Source of the DNA: Holotrichia oblita | Lineage: Eukaryota; Arthropoda; Insecta; Coleoptera; Scarabaeidae | Direction of reading: 5' to 3' | NCBI GenBank assembly: GCA_023690525.1 | Contig: CM043018.1 | Location: 36,432,377-36,496,376, forward strand | Length of the DNA stretch: 64,000 bases | In this document: positions 10,190-20,640 of the stretch, in pieces | Position numbering within the stretch: position 1 is the first letter of the stretch | Layout: every line of letters starts with the position of its first letter | Translations under genes and position numbers: made by a program | Notes under the pieces: model-generated | The model's database searches: none | The model's input: only the letters and a program-made list of their open reading frames with translations | Told to the model about the DNA's origin: nothing

Positions 10190-10573
10190 GTGAAAGCTAA
10201 AGGCGTTATGAAGAAATTCAAGGGTAATTTAAAGGAAGGAGCTAAACTATCGCTGAGTGCTGCGAAACTCGCGGTGAAAGCAGCGGGAGGAAAGAAACGT
10301 ATACGTACTCCTAGAATAATACCTATTCCCAAACAAGGCGGGTTGCTACCTTTAATACCTTTATTTGCCGGATTAAGCGCTATTGGAAGTCTTGCTGGGG
10401 GGGCAGCTGGCATAGCACAGGCCGTGAATAAAGCTAAAACTGCTCAGAAGAAGTTAGCAGAATCGCAACGTCATAACAAGATAATGGAAGATATTTCATT
10501 GAAGGGCAGAGGCTTATATATGAAACCGTACAAGAAAGGGCTGGGTCTATATTTAAAACATCCAAAAAACTAA
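10190..10573 (+). CDS. Basic/hydrophobic core or membrane-lytic-like protein
   Basis: 127 residues. The N-terminus is strongly basic and helical (KKFKGNLKEGAKLSLSAAKL), followed by KKRIRTPRIIPIP, a hydrophobic glycine/alanine segment (about 47-75, LLPLIPLFAGLSAIGSLAGG) and a basic tail ending with paired glycine motifs (GRGLYMKP, GLGLYLKHP). This composition recalls adenovirus pX/pVI-type proteins, and the glycine motifs could be maturation sites for the neighbouring protease. The stop codon overlaps the protease ATG by one base (TAATG). The frame is intact. The role is inferred from composition and position. Confidence 0.65.
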   Translation: MKAKGVMKKFKGNLKEGAKLSLSAAKLAVKAAGGKKRIRTPRIIPIPKQGGLLPLIPLFAGLSAIGSLAGGAAGIAQAVNKAKTAQKKLAESQRHNKIMEDISLKGRGLYMKPYKKGLGLYLKHPKN

Positions 10574-10947
10574 TGGATCGACTGCCACAGAGACCTCTAA
10601 CGGACAAAGATATAATTAAATTTGCAAAAGATATACCATATTTTAGAGGCGTATTTATGCGAGATAGTTTACCGAGAATACCTTATAAGAACGAGTGTGC
10701 AGTCGTAAATTTAGATTCTGTTAAAAATAGCGGTACGCATTGGGTATGTTATTGTAAAAAGGGAAATACAGTTCATTATTTTGATTCCTTCGGTAATTTG
10801 AAACCTCCATTGGAGCTAATAGATTATTTAAATAATTGTAAGATACTGTATAATCATAGCAATTATCAAAATTACAAGGAATTCGTTTGCGGACATTTAT
10901 GCTTGAAATTTTTGGAAAGCTTTAAATGGGACGGTCAACGAGTTTAA
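10573..10947 (+). CDS. Adenain-like cysteine protease (maturation protease)
   Basis: 124 residues, short for adenain but with all the core parts: catalytic His in SGTHWVCY, an acidic residue in VHYFDSFG, and Gln (SNYQNY) and Cys (VCGHLCLKFL) in the order His-Asp/Glu-Gln-Cys of the C5/C48-like fold. Polinton and adintovirus proteases of this type process capsid precursors. It overlaps the preceding gene by one base, is followed 9 bp later by the penton-like gene and has an intact frame. The protein ends soon after the Cys helix. Confidence 0.93.
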   Translation: MDRLPQRPLTDKDIIKFAKDIPYFRGVFMRDSLPRIPYKNECAVVNLDSVKNSGTHWVCYCKKGNTVHYFDSFGNLKPPLELIDYLNNCKILYNHSNYQNYKEFVCGHLCLKFLESFKWDGQRV

Positions 10948-10956
10948 ACATCAGTC

Positions 10957-11622
10957 ATGTCGATTACATTTACCTTAACAAGTAATACCAGCGTACTCTC
11001 CGCAAACTACCATCCGCCCATTGATTTAGATCCTAGATATCAGTATGCCTTAGGATTAATCGGTTTTCATACATATCACACTATCGCAAACATCGTTGAA
11101 GGAGCGAATAAATTCTATTACAACAAGAATAAAGTTGTTACGATACCTATTGGCGCGTATGAGATAGCAGATATCGAACAGTATTTAAAAAATGTCTTGC
11201 CTAATGACGTAATATCAATGGAACCCAACAATCAAACTTCGCAATGCCAAATAATGAGTAGTGTCGAGATTGATTTTAGAAAGGAAGATTCTATAGGCTG
11301 GATGTTGGGCTTCAGCAAAAAATTGTTGGCGCCTAATAAAAAACACGTGTCGGATTTGCCGGTAAACATAATAAAAGTTGCAACGATCAGAGTGGAGTGC
11401 AGTATAACAACAGGCGCCTATTACAACGCACGCCTATCGCACACTCTGTACGAATTTTCCCCACAAGTAGAGCCGGGTTATGCGATAAACATCGTACCTG
11501 AACATATTATTTACCTTCCCATAACATCCAATAAAATTGACAACATAACGCTGAAACTAATAGATCAGAACGGTGACGTTGTAGACTTCAGGGGGAGCAG
11601 ATCATTATCCGATTGGAATTAA
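10957..11622 (+). CDS. Penton-like minor capsid protein (single jelly roll)
   Basis: 221 residues in beta-rich sequence: ITFTLTSNTSVLSANYHPPI, YALGLIGFHTYHTIANI, IPIGAYEIADIEQYL, the DFRKEDSIGWMLGFS motif, and a C-terminal strand ending KLIDQNGDVVDFRG. This is the recognised minor capsid protein of Polintons/adintoviruses, which forms pentamers at the capsid vertices. The last residues do not fit: after the DFRG motif the expected final beta strand is in another frame, and the switch lies at a G5 run (11591-11595). Only about ten C-terminal residues are affected. It sits between protease and capsid genes as in related elements. Confidence 0.88.
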   Translation: MSITFTLTSNTSVLSANYHPPIDLDPRYQYALGLIGFHTYHTIANIVEGANKFYYNKNKVVTIPIGAYEIADIEQYLKNVLPNDVISMEPNNQTSQCQIMSSVEIDFRKEDSIGWMLGFSKKLLAPNKKHVSDLPVNIIKVATIRVECSITTGAYYNARLSHTLYEFSPQVEPGYAINIVPEHIIYLPITSNKIDNITLKLIDQNGDVVDFRGSRSLSDWN

Positions 11623-11635
11623 AAAGAATATCTTA

Positions 11636-11812
11636 ATGGGATTAGTGTTTAACCAGATACATAAAACCGTTCAGCGTGCCGTCGCTAATGGTAGTCGTAC
11701 TTCCGACGCAAACCAATTAACACCAGCCAATATAACATATCTGCGCTCTATTGGATTGAGAATAAAAAATGGCGGACAAGTTATCAATATTCGAAGGGGT
11801 ATCCGTAGATGA
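11636..11812 (+). CDS. 58-aa protein overlapping the capsid start
   Basis: A short frame starting 13 bases after the penton stop. It is basic and contains the region ANITYLRSIGL, similar in kind to the small proteins placed just before the capsid gene in insect Polintons, which often end in a LRSLG-type motif. It runs 44 bases into the capsid frame in another phase; the natural end may be near LRSIGLRIKNG. The function is unknown. Confidence 0.5.
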   Translation: MGLVFNQIHKTVQRAVANGSRTSDANQLTPANITYLRSIGLRIKNGGQVINIRRGIRR

Positions 11813-11960
11813 AGCGATAACAAAAGAACAATACCACGCATATTATCCGCGTACTAACAATTTTAATTGGAACGATGAAATCCGTATTAATATTAATAAT
11901 GAAGACAATTACACCCTTCCCGCCGAAAGTTTTTTGTACATTGAAGGGGAATTTAAATAA
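11769..11960 (+). pseudogene. Major capsid protein, only the first 63 residues left
   Basis: The frame encodes the N-terminus typical of the double-jelly-roll major capsid protein of insect Polintons/adintoviruses: EQYHAYYPRTNNFNWNDEIRI, then NNEDNYTLPAESFLYIEGEF. A stop follows at once, and sequence from 11,965 on belongs to an oppositely transcribed gene. In this family the capsid protein is several hundred residues long, so most of the gene is gone. I found no further capsid-like sequence in any frame up to 13.4 kb. The loss looks like a deletion joining codon 63 to the tail of the next gene. Confidence 0.8.
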
Positions 11961-12004
11961 AAAAACATGCTTAAAATACAATATGTTTTATTTGTACAGA
12001 ATTA

Positions 12005-12808
12005 CTATACACTATACATATTAAGTAGTGAAGTAAGATCACTTTTAAATTTTGTTAATTCAAATAATAAAATTTCTAATACACAATCAATATATTCTGA
12101 TGTCCAAATTGTATCCATTTCTCCTCCACATTTATCACCATCATCAGTGCTTCTTATTCCTCGCCCTAATAACAAGTTGGTTACATCTTCAGCAATATTG
12201 TCCATGTTAATATTTTCCTTATCGCTTCGAATCATGTTTAACACAGTATCATAATAGCGCGGAAAATTCAATTGATCTAATCTCTCTAACCGCATCGTAA
12301 TAACATTAAACATTTTCATTAACTTTTTAACATCCTTTATATTCAATATTATTTCATTATTTCCGCGCTGTATTTTGATCGCCGGATGCATTATCTTGGT
12401 ATATTTATAGAAAAATATCAATTTGATAAAACCCAATATAATTTCACGGTCACACACATATCTAGCTTCCGGTCCATCATCATCATCTTCTCGACAGTGA
12501 GCACAACACCACTTAGCTTGCGACGACGTAATATGATAATACATTGACCCATTATTCATTAAAAATTCACGCCATTCCGATAGTATGAAAGAAACACCTC
12601 GTTTTAATTCTTTATCGAATATTCTTACTGTAGGCATAAATCCTCTCGCTGCACTCAACCCAGTAGATACCCAAATACTTTGACTTATTTCATAGCGTAC
12701 CTCATTTATCAAAGAAGTCTCGGCATTTACATCGTCTTCATAACTTCGCAACAAATCGTCTAATAAGTTAGATGGAGATAATGGTGATGATGTACACTCT
12801 TCACTCAT
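12005..12808 (-). CDS. Unrecognised 267-aa protein, possibly with a PC4-like segment
   Basis: Intact frame, convergent with the capsid remnant. The N-terminus is acidic and serine-rich. Residues 43-85 (SIWVSTGLS, then PTVRIFDKELKRGVSFILSEWREFL) have the strand-strand-strand-helix look of PC4-type single-strand DNA-binding domains, including the GVSF and EWxxF positions. A Cys cluster follows (CCAHC, then an acidic run and YVCD), then a helical C-terminal half. PC4 is a tentative reading, not a confident match. It may belong to the viral element, since a Cys/His protein paralogous to a left-end gene lies beyond it. Confidence 0.55.
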   Translation of the reverse strand: MSEECTSSPLSPSNLLDDLLRSYEDDVNAETSLINEVRYEISQSIWVSTGLSAARGFMPTVRIFDKELKRGVSFILSEWREFLMNNGSMYYHITSSQAKWCCAHCREDDDDGPEARYVCDREIILGFIKLIFFYKYTKIMHPAIKIQRGNNEIILNIKDVKKLMKMFNVITMRLERLDQLNFPRYYDTVLNMIRSDKENINMDNIAEDVTNLLLGRGIRSTDDGDKCGGEMDTIWTSEYIDCVLEILLFELTKFKSDLTSLLNMYSV

Positions 12809-13036
12809 TGTAATTAATCCAATAATACACTATATGCTATTACAATAACTATTTCAGATGAGATTTCTACAGCAAATAATTCTATTTTTAAAAAATGTGA
12901 TTTAATTATATCCACATCCCCACCACCACGCACTAGCAAACTCAAAAAATTATCCCTCCCTTCAGGCTATATTGTTGTCATGTCATATTACTAAAGTTAG
13001 TCTAACGTGTTATTTTATATCCAACATTCTACAAGT

Positions 13037-13360
13037 ATGGATCATATTGTGGAAAAAATAGTAGCAATATTAGAATACATTTATAACAGACGAAAACCCA
13101 ACGAAGAGAAGTTAGATCTAGCATTAGTTGCATATATTCCTGTAGGCTTTTGGAAACGAGAAGAAATAATTCAACCTGAAGAGCTCGAGATATGGTGGCC
13201 ATACATATCTAGTAGCAAACAATCGGAACTTGAACAATGGTTACCTTGTTGGAGTCACCACAACCAACCTTGGCAAGAGGAACATGTGGACGGCTACCCA
13301 CCATCAAAACGGATGTGTTATTACTGTGCAAAAACAAATGTACAAAAGTCATGTATATAA
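13037..13360 (+). CDS. Small C/H-rich protein, right copy (intact)
   Basis: 107 residues from Met 13037. The N-terminal half is helical (VEKIVAILEYIYNRR). The C-terminal third carries LPCWSH, EEHVDG, PPS and CYYC, the same ordered pattern as the broken minus-strand frame at 5131-5435. Cys and His spacing suggests one zinc site. This is the last gene I assign to the viral element. The function is unknown. Confidence 0.6.
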   Translation: MDHIVEKIVAILEYIYNRRKPNEEKLDLALVAYIPVGFWKREEIIQPEELEIWWPYISSSKQSELEQWLPCWSHHNQPWQEEHVDGYPPSKRMCYYCAKTNVQKSCI

Positions 13361-13399
13361 TATATGTGTGTATGTAATGAAGGAAATTAAGACGTACTT

Positions 13400-16300
13400 A
13401 TATATATATATAAAATAATTTATTATAATTCAATATTATTCAATATTATTAATCTAGTAAATTTTTCTTCTCATAACTAATCAGACAATACTACATTAAA
13501 GTTTTATGTTTAGTAGTTCTAAGTAATTAAAAATGTGTTTTTAAGTTTATTACAATCTTTAAATAAAATTATTATGTAATGCGTATAATTAAATATTATT
13601 CATTTAATATAGTTATTTTCTTCTACGCCACCCCCTCGCCCGCCCACCACACACGTGTCACGTCAGACCCGCCGCTCGCGTACACACACTTTTCCACGCA
13701 CCTGTATATACACTGCTATTTGGCTCGCGTACACACACTTTTCCACGCACCTGTATATACACTGCTATTTGCTGACTTCTACATTTGTACGAGAGAGAGA
13801 CAGACATACTTGTCTTTTGACCGGATGTTGTCTATCACTTATGGAGATTTACATTAGTGTGAGAGAGAGAGATACCGGCAATTCCCCATAGATCACCTAC
13901 TATGGTCCACTTTCATAGAGGTGCTCAGCGTGAAAATAGACTTAGTTCACGAAATCTCGTATTGTTCCGTTTACTACCCAGTTTCCTAATGTACCTATTT
14001 CTTATGAAAGATTTCTTTATTTTCTTTAGTTGCTGTACGCAATGGCTTCTGAATTATCTTAACAATAACAATGAGCTGGATGTAACGAAACTCAGTTACG
14101 TTTTCTATTTTTGACCAACGTGGAATTCCTATCGCATTGAATGAAACTATAACCACTGACGAATTTCCTATGTTCAATAACATCAAAAAGTCAGAACTGT
14201 TTAAGAACATATTAATGGAAACGATCATTCTGTTTTTGTTTTTGGAGGTGCAGTTATAGCTGCTGATAAAAATAATATTCATTTTGATGTATAATATCCA
14301 CATTTAGAATGTAGAATAAGCAAGACCCTATGTTGATACCATCTCTCTCTGCCAATTATTTCGGTCAATGTGCTATTGACCGTACAGAAAAGTTGAAATG
14401 TTGAAATTCGTAAAGGTAAGTACAAACATGACTTGTTCTAAATCCGACATTTGCGATACAGCAATGTCATTTTTCATGAACATCGATTCTGCCTCTACTT
14501 TTCGGAAATAGACTTCTAGCTCAGTCTTTGCTGCCTGCGTTCTTTTGCACTGCGCTTGCAACTATGCAACTACACACTGCACTGTACTTAACGAATCACG
14601 TTGTCTACAAGTGTAATTTCTAGGTGCTCCAAAAAGCGTTAAAGAAAACCTTATTCCAAAACTTTCTTGTAAAGTTATATGTCGCTGACGGACATTTAGT
14701 ACTTTTTAGAGAAGCTTTCTGCTGACGTTTAACATTCAAATTAGGATTCATGGATTTGTTTGCACTTTCTGAGCGTGAATAATGGGGTTCATATCGAAGT
14801 ATATTATTTTTATTGTCTTTAACGACTTCGCTATGTCTTTTTATCAATTTTCCAACTGCTGCACAAGTTTTCATAAGGCTATAGTGAATGATGAACTATT
14901 GACTTCAGTTAAGTATATCAAACGAACGACAATGCTATTGTGTTGTATAATTTTTAAACAGCATTCAATCTTTCTTCGTAAGGTACCAAAGCGGGTACCT
15001 TGTAATGTAAAGGAACATTTACATGTTACTCATACACACGTTTACACATTAATACACATGTTTGCTCTTCTTGTCCCATAAGACTTCCAAACATATTCAA
15101 TTACTTTTGTTTGTGAGTCAGTCTTTCCCATCATTTTGTGTTATTGTAGTACTTTATTATTTTGATTAGATACGTCTAAATCCCCCGTCTATTGGTAGCC
15201 TATAAAATTTATTATATGCATCTGCCAATAAATATCTAAATCTATTATTACTATTATTATTAATCAGGTAGAATTTTTTTTGTCGACTTAATGATCTATA
15301 AATAATAAATACATAGAACACAATATGTAAACGAACAGATTGCGACAAAAGTTTTAAACGACAGCAAAAAATTACTAATTCGTTTTTAACTTCTATAGCT
15401 TCAGTATACAAAGTAAATAGAAGGTCAACCAGTAGGTGAATGATTATATCCTTTATTAAAAATTAAAGTACAATTACGATTCCCGATGACGCATTTCTCA
15501 ATATATTAATGCAGTCAATCATGTAGAAGAAGAAAGTAATAGAACTCGTAACTAACTAATAATAAATCGATAATTTCGGTTATGAAACAATTACACTATT
15601 AGTAAGATGTTTGTTTCTGTAATTGATGGAAAAGAAAGAAGATTTAGTAGTTATATACGGCCAATACAAAAAAGTTAAATTAATATCCTTGCATTTAAGT
15701 TATTCTAAAATATTAACCATACCTTTAAATAGCATGGATAATGCACTAATATTTAAACTGCATTTCCTAAAAACGTTAGTTAATAGTAAGCTAATATTTA
15801 AATGTCATAACATAAAGTATTACTTGGCGAACGAAACAAATAATTTAGTGCACTTAATGCATAGCTTATTGTGTGAAATGTCATGTCACAATATCTGTAC
15901 ATATAGATATATCAAATAATACTCGCTAAACATGAACTGTGTCGCTCAATATTCTAGCACAGGATATCCGCTGTAACATTTTATAAGAAGATACTAAATG
16001 AAGCCGCAGTTTTATTTGGTACAATCAATACGTATACTTTCGATAATATTTATAATTTATAAAAACATTCTGACAGATATCATTTATACAAGTGTACAAC
16101 AAACTCAAAGTCAAATACTCGAAGAACAAGTTCCGATTTCCTCTTATGAAAATATAATAAAAATATAGTTTATGGTATATCACTAATAACAATATGGTCT
16201 CCTTTTTCCATGTTTACTATTGCGTACTTTATTTCAATTTTGATACTTCTAATTTTAAAACATGTTTTTAATAAATCTAGTTCCCCTCAACAAAAAGATA

Positions 16301-16540
16301 TGACGTTCTTACATATTTACAGAGATTAAAGCTAAGCGCGAAATTCAAACTGTTAGCTTGGTTGTTTGTTTACGAATTAATAGTGGTTTGTAGATTAACA
16401 ATAGAGACATATGTTATTTGAGGAAATGGTTCGTATTCGCGTTATTACTGGGAAAAAAAACCGATGTAATAATAAGTGAAATAAAAATAAACATTGAAAT
16501 GCAGTCACTACATCACTAAAGACTGCAAGTTGTGAGACAC
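13400..16540. other. Gene-poor spacer
   Basis: AT-rich DNA with only short chance frames. Apart from the 47-bp tandem repeat (13,675-13,770) and GA-rich tracts around 13,790 and 13,862 I recognise nothing. The right boundary of the viral element probably lies near the start of this stretch. Confidence 0.4.
13675..13770. repeat. Two tandem copies of a 47-bp unit
   Basis: The unit GCTCGCGTACACACACTTTT (first 20 bases), ending TATACACTGCTATTTG, occurs twice back to back. It is more GC-rich than the surroundings and is followed by GAGAGAGA tracts that themselves recur about 70 bp apart. A local tandem duplication. Confidence 0.85.
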
Positions 16541-16569
16541 GATTTATGCTGGGTCTAGGGGACAACCGA

Positions 16570-16770
16570 CTTTTGATTTATCAAAGACTTCGTGAAGGTC
16601 TAATCGATGGGAACTATCCTTGATCAGGTCGTTCACCAGATTTCAATCCAATCGAAAATATCTGGAACATTATAAATCAAAAGCTTCGATATTATCCAGC
16701 TCTTCAAGCTAATGTTGAACAGCTGCAGAGACGAGTTGAAGACAAATGAATGATTATCCCTCCACGTACC
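16570..16770 (+). pseudogene. Tc1-like transposase remnant (C-terminus)
   Basis: One frame gives GRSPDFNPIENIWNIINQK, then LRYYPALQANVEQLQRRVED, the classic end of Tc1-family transposases (SPDxNPIExxW). A stop interrupts the frame just before the SPDFN motif and I see no upstream catalytic part, so it is a short dead fragment. Confidence 0.85.
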
Positions 16771-16799
16771 ATACAAGTCGTCGTGCTTCTGTGGTATGT

Positions 16800-17740
16800 A
16801 CGATTTAAGAGGAGTACTTCCGCCATTTATGAGTATAAGCTATACTAATTTAATATATGGTTCTATACCAAATCGTATTACGCTATATTCACGTATTCAG
16901 GTTATACCGAATAGACTTGTGAATTTATTATGTGCAATACTCTATTTGAGAAATTAAAAGTGCGCTCCATCATAAATTAAAGACGAAATATTTCAGGAAT
17001 TATTAGATAATGTTGCTCATAATATCTTGTGGACTACGCTACTGTTTCAAATAATACAAATAAAATTAGGTACGTGGCCTCTAGATCTGGCGGCGTCTTG
17101 GACGTAACCTCTAGCTACCAGGACTGGAACTAGCGGTCACTATTTTGCGTAGCGAGAATCATTTTTGCTACATAACTTATCGGACAAGTAAAAAAAAATC
17201 GTAAAATTTGAAATGTAATTTCATGACAGTATTATGTTAGTTTTTCAATTTATTGTTCTTGAAAGTAGTTTAGATAAATACTTATAGTAAATAAATGAAC
17301 CATTATTATGTAATAGTATTTTATTCGGCGAGGTTCAAGCTTTGATACTTGTTTTTCTATACATTTCAATGCGTTAAGGTATAAAAATAAAGTAACTTTT
17401 GTTGTAAATATACATATAAAATATGCAAATCATTGCTTACATTTTTCGCGCTGACAATTTAATCCTAATGAGGATCTATACTAACGTATGTAGATACCTA
17501 TTTAGTATTTGCACTATTGAAGTCCGTTAAAATGATTGACATGTGTAAATGATGAATAACACAAAGATTGATCTCTGCGGCACATTACATATAATAATAA
17601 TTAATTCGATGTAATTCCAGTTTAAACATTTAAATTTTTTATGTATGGTAGGTGCTTAGTTGCAGTGACTCTCTAAGCTGTATCGCTTGTATGGCTATCA
17701 TACCCCTTTTATAATGCTGCGCTGTTAATCACTTTGGTCC
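16800..17740. other. No recognisable gene
   Basis: AT-rich sequence with no convincing frame or structured repeat. Confidence 0.4.
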
Positions 17741-17744
17741 CAAC

Positions 17745-17880
17745 AGCGAATGGTAAGTCGATCCGGATTTCAATTCTCCGAGAAAAATGTCATCATCTCT
17801 CCGGAGAATTAAAACCCGGCTGCTATCGTTCCTTAACAACGATAGTCAGCCGCTTAACCAGTGCGGTTATCGCCCTGTCT
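17745..17880 (-). repeat. Probable tRNA-derived SINE
   Basis: Read on the minus strand, a tRNA-like head contains CACTGGTTAAGCGGCTGAC, resembling the D-arm/box A of a tRNA, followed by a stable hairpin (GGCTGACTATCGTT pairing with AACGATAGCAGCC) and a box-B-like GGTTTTAATTC. A second inverted pair (ATTCTCCGGAGA with TCTCGGAGAAT) lies downstream. The segment is markedly richer in GC than its surroundings. No intact tRNA cloverleaf is formed, so a SINE fits better than a tRNA gene. Confidence 0.5.
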
Positions 17881-20640
17881 CAAATCAATTAATATTCGAT
17901 GATTGATAGTAACAAATCGTTCAATAGAATCAAGCAGTCAAAATGTACCACTCACAAATATACCGACAAAACGGAAAAATCAGTAAATAGAATAGAGCAA
18001 ATTTATGTAAAAAAAAGTAATTAAGAAACTTTCACCACAAAATATCTAACATAAATGATTGGTGAAATGAGAAGAAATACTCAAGAGAAACTGAAGATAA
18101 TTAAGGAAAATTATGAAATTAGTATTATATGCAATTATGAAAATTGCTTAAGGACGCAGACTAAACAGAAGGAATGTAAATGGAGGAAGATTATAGGACA
18201 GAAAAGGAAGAGAAGAAGCGACATGTAATATGGAAACCAGAGCAGGGCATAGGAGGAGTAAGTCAAAAGCACCCTTCAATCTTATTTTAGACATAAAAAG
18301 GAAAAGTCGTATAAAAGGGGGTGGAATAATATACCAATGACTCTATCAGGTACGAACATATGATTTAATAGTAAATGATAAGAAAACTCAGTGTATGCAT
18401 GTAAAAGAGACTACAAATTTGAGAAAGCTTCAAATATCTTGACGTTACAATAACAAATGCTGTAGATGGGGGTTGAAAGTTCAGAAACGAATTGCAAGAG
18501 ACAATACGGCAGTAGGTGCCTTCACGAACATATTCAAGTCGAAAATGATATCTAGAGTCACGAAATTAAGAATATAGAAATCAATTGTTCAACACAAGAA
18601 AAGGATGTTCAAAAAATTTGGGAGAACCAACAAAATATGATGTTTATAAAAATCCACTTATAATAACACACATAAATGTCCAAAAGGTATGGTGGCTAGA
18701 ATCCCTGTCATTTCTTAACGTGTTGAATAAAAGAATCAGTAGAAACAGAAAAAGGAAGCTCCAAAAATAAATCAAAAAAGAACTTAAATTCCCATAAAAA
18801 ATTATAAATCTAGAAAAACTTTTTGAAGTTAGAAGTTAGTTATCATAGAATACCCACACATGTAAAGATATTTTATTAGCATGTAAAAATATATCTAACA
18901 AAAAAAACACACAATATTCAGAGAAAATTACGTAAGAAGATCCATATTTGCCAATATGAGAATAAACAATATTCATACTATTATGTACAGTATCGAAACT
19001 GTGCAAAAAAAAGGACAGCAATATTACTTACTAAATAGAACTTATTTTAAAGCACTGACGTAATTATGACACCTGTATAACCTGAATGATATTAGTTAAA
19101 GATAAAATATTCGAGAAAACGTTTGAATCTTAATTTGTGGAACCTCTAAAAATAAGTAATATAAGAAGTCAATAATTGCGCATGATATTAAAAGCCTGCA
19201 CTAATAAATATTGTTTATAAAACATCTGCTACTATCCACATAAATATTAGTTTAACTAAAATTATTACTGAAATCTAACTATCGTAAAAAGTTCTAAAAT
19301 ATGCCGAAATAGATATTATGATTATAAAAATAATTTTAAAAAATTTATAAATGTAAATTTGTAGATTTTAATTTTAATAAATCAAAATTTACCGGTATAA
19401 AAGTCAAATCAATTTATGTATCTTGTTAAATATGTGAAAATTAATATAATTAAAACTAAAATATGACAGCATCTGCTTTCTGATCTCATTTACATAAACA
19501 CTTATTCCAGTAGCCGGTTCTTGACCATCTCAATAAAATCAAGTTGCGCACGGCCTAGTTCGCTACAAAAATCGCGCCACATAAATCTAATCTGCTCTGA
19601 TTTAATTCCAATTTTATTTAAAACGAAATAATAAGCAACTAATTCTTAAATCAATAACATCAAGTAGAGCGCTAACGATCGTTAAATATATTCTGAGACT
19701 AACCTGTACGTAATGTATAATTGTTGTTTTCCAATGAATATAACCCGATATAACGGACACAAAAAATAATAATACTCGACACTACTGCAAACCTTCGCCG
19801 TCGTTTCAAAAATTGTATTAACTGGATGTGCGGTAAAATCGAGATTTTAGATTTCGATTCGGTACTGTCGACGCATGCGTTGATGATTCGTTTCGATGGG
19901 GGATTCCGGGGCCAACCTGTTGATTATCCGTGACCATGTATGTGTATTACAGCACCTACACATAGTTGTAAGAACAATTCATATTATGCGGTATTTATAT
20001 CTGGCTGATGTATATCTATCAAGCTTTATAATCTGCGAGAAGAAATAATATTTTCCGGTAACCTATTTATAGTTCGTAATATTGTATAATGCTTGCGGAT
20101 AAACTTAGTTAAGAGAAAAGGTTTATTGGTTTGGATAAATTGACGATACTGTTGTCATAATTAAGTTTTCCCAGATAATAAGTACTACACTACTTTATTA
20201 TTGAAGTAGGACTATTTAGGAATTTTATTATCAGCTACAGCAGATTCTATTTCAGTGAAGTGACGTTAGATTTCAGTCTTTAGATCTTAAATTGTTTGAG
20301 AATTATTGTTACAGAGCTGACTCTTCAAATACCCCCAAACAAAAATGTCCAAAGGAGTCAAATCACCGAAAAATTGTGTATAAATTTGCATTATTTGTCT
20401 TATTAAAAGTAAACACCTGCGATATTAATGTTTTTCAATTGGTGCCAAAGAAAGTTGGTTATCATTTCACGAACACTGTCTCACCAATTATTTTAAAGAA
20501 GCTACAGTCTAATTACACCTCGTAACTAAAATCCACACCAAACGGTCACTTTTCTGAAATACTTGGGTAGCTCATCAAAGGGACATGATTGTTCCTTACC
20601 CTAAATCCAAATTTAAATATGGTTTTATTGTTTTGTTTAC
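17880..20640. other. No recognisable gene
   Basis: AT-rich stretch with short frames of 60-77 codons that show no domain or codon bias. Probably old, unrecognisable repeat DNA. Confidence 0.4.

Larger units (their letters stand above)
1..13400. mobile_element. Endogenous Polinton/adintovirus element (capsid-deleted)
   Basis: A contiguous block of about a dozen genes typical of Polinton/Maverick elements and adintoviruses: protein-primed DNA polymerase B, retroviral-type integrase, FtsK/HerA-type ATPase, adenain-like protease, penton-like protein, phospholipase A2 and the start of a double-jelly-roll capsid gene. Polymerase, integrase and ATPase are on the minus strand; the morphogenesis genes are on the plus strand from 9816. 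The limits given are approximate: I saw no terminal inverted repeat pairing the first 300 bases with anything up to 16 kb, so the left end may lie before base 1 or the termini may be lost. Several reading frames have single-base breaks, and most of the capsid gene is missing. The family assignment is firm from gene content; the exact boundaries are not known. Confidence 0.9.

Noticed and set aside
10135..10413. 92-codon minus frame rich in Pro and Ala
   Set aside because: Antisense shadow of the basic/hydrophobic protein gene.
11967..12254. 95-codon plus frame after the capsid remnant
   Set aside because: I tested it as a capsid continuation; it has no capsid-like sequence and is antisense to the 267-aa gene.
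17820..17860. Stand-alone tRNA gene
   Set aside because: The hairpin is strong, but no acceptor stem or complete cloverleaf forms; a SINE is the better reading.
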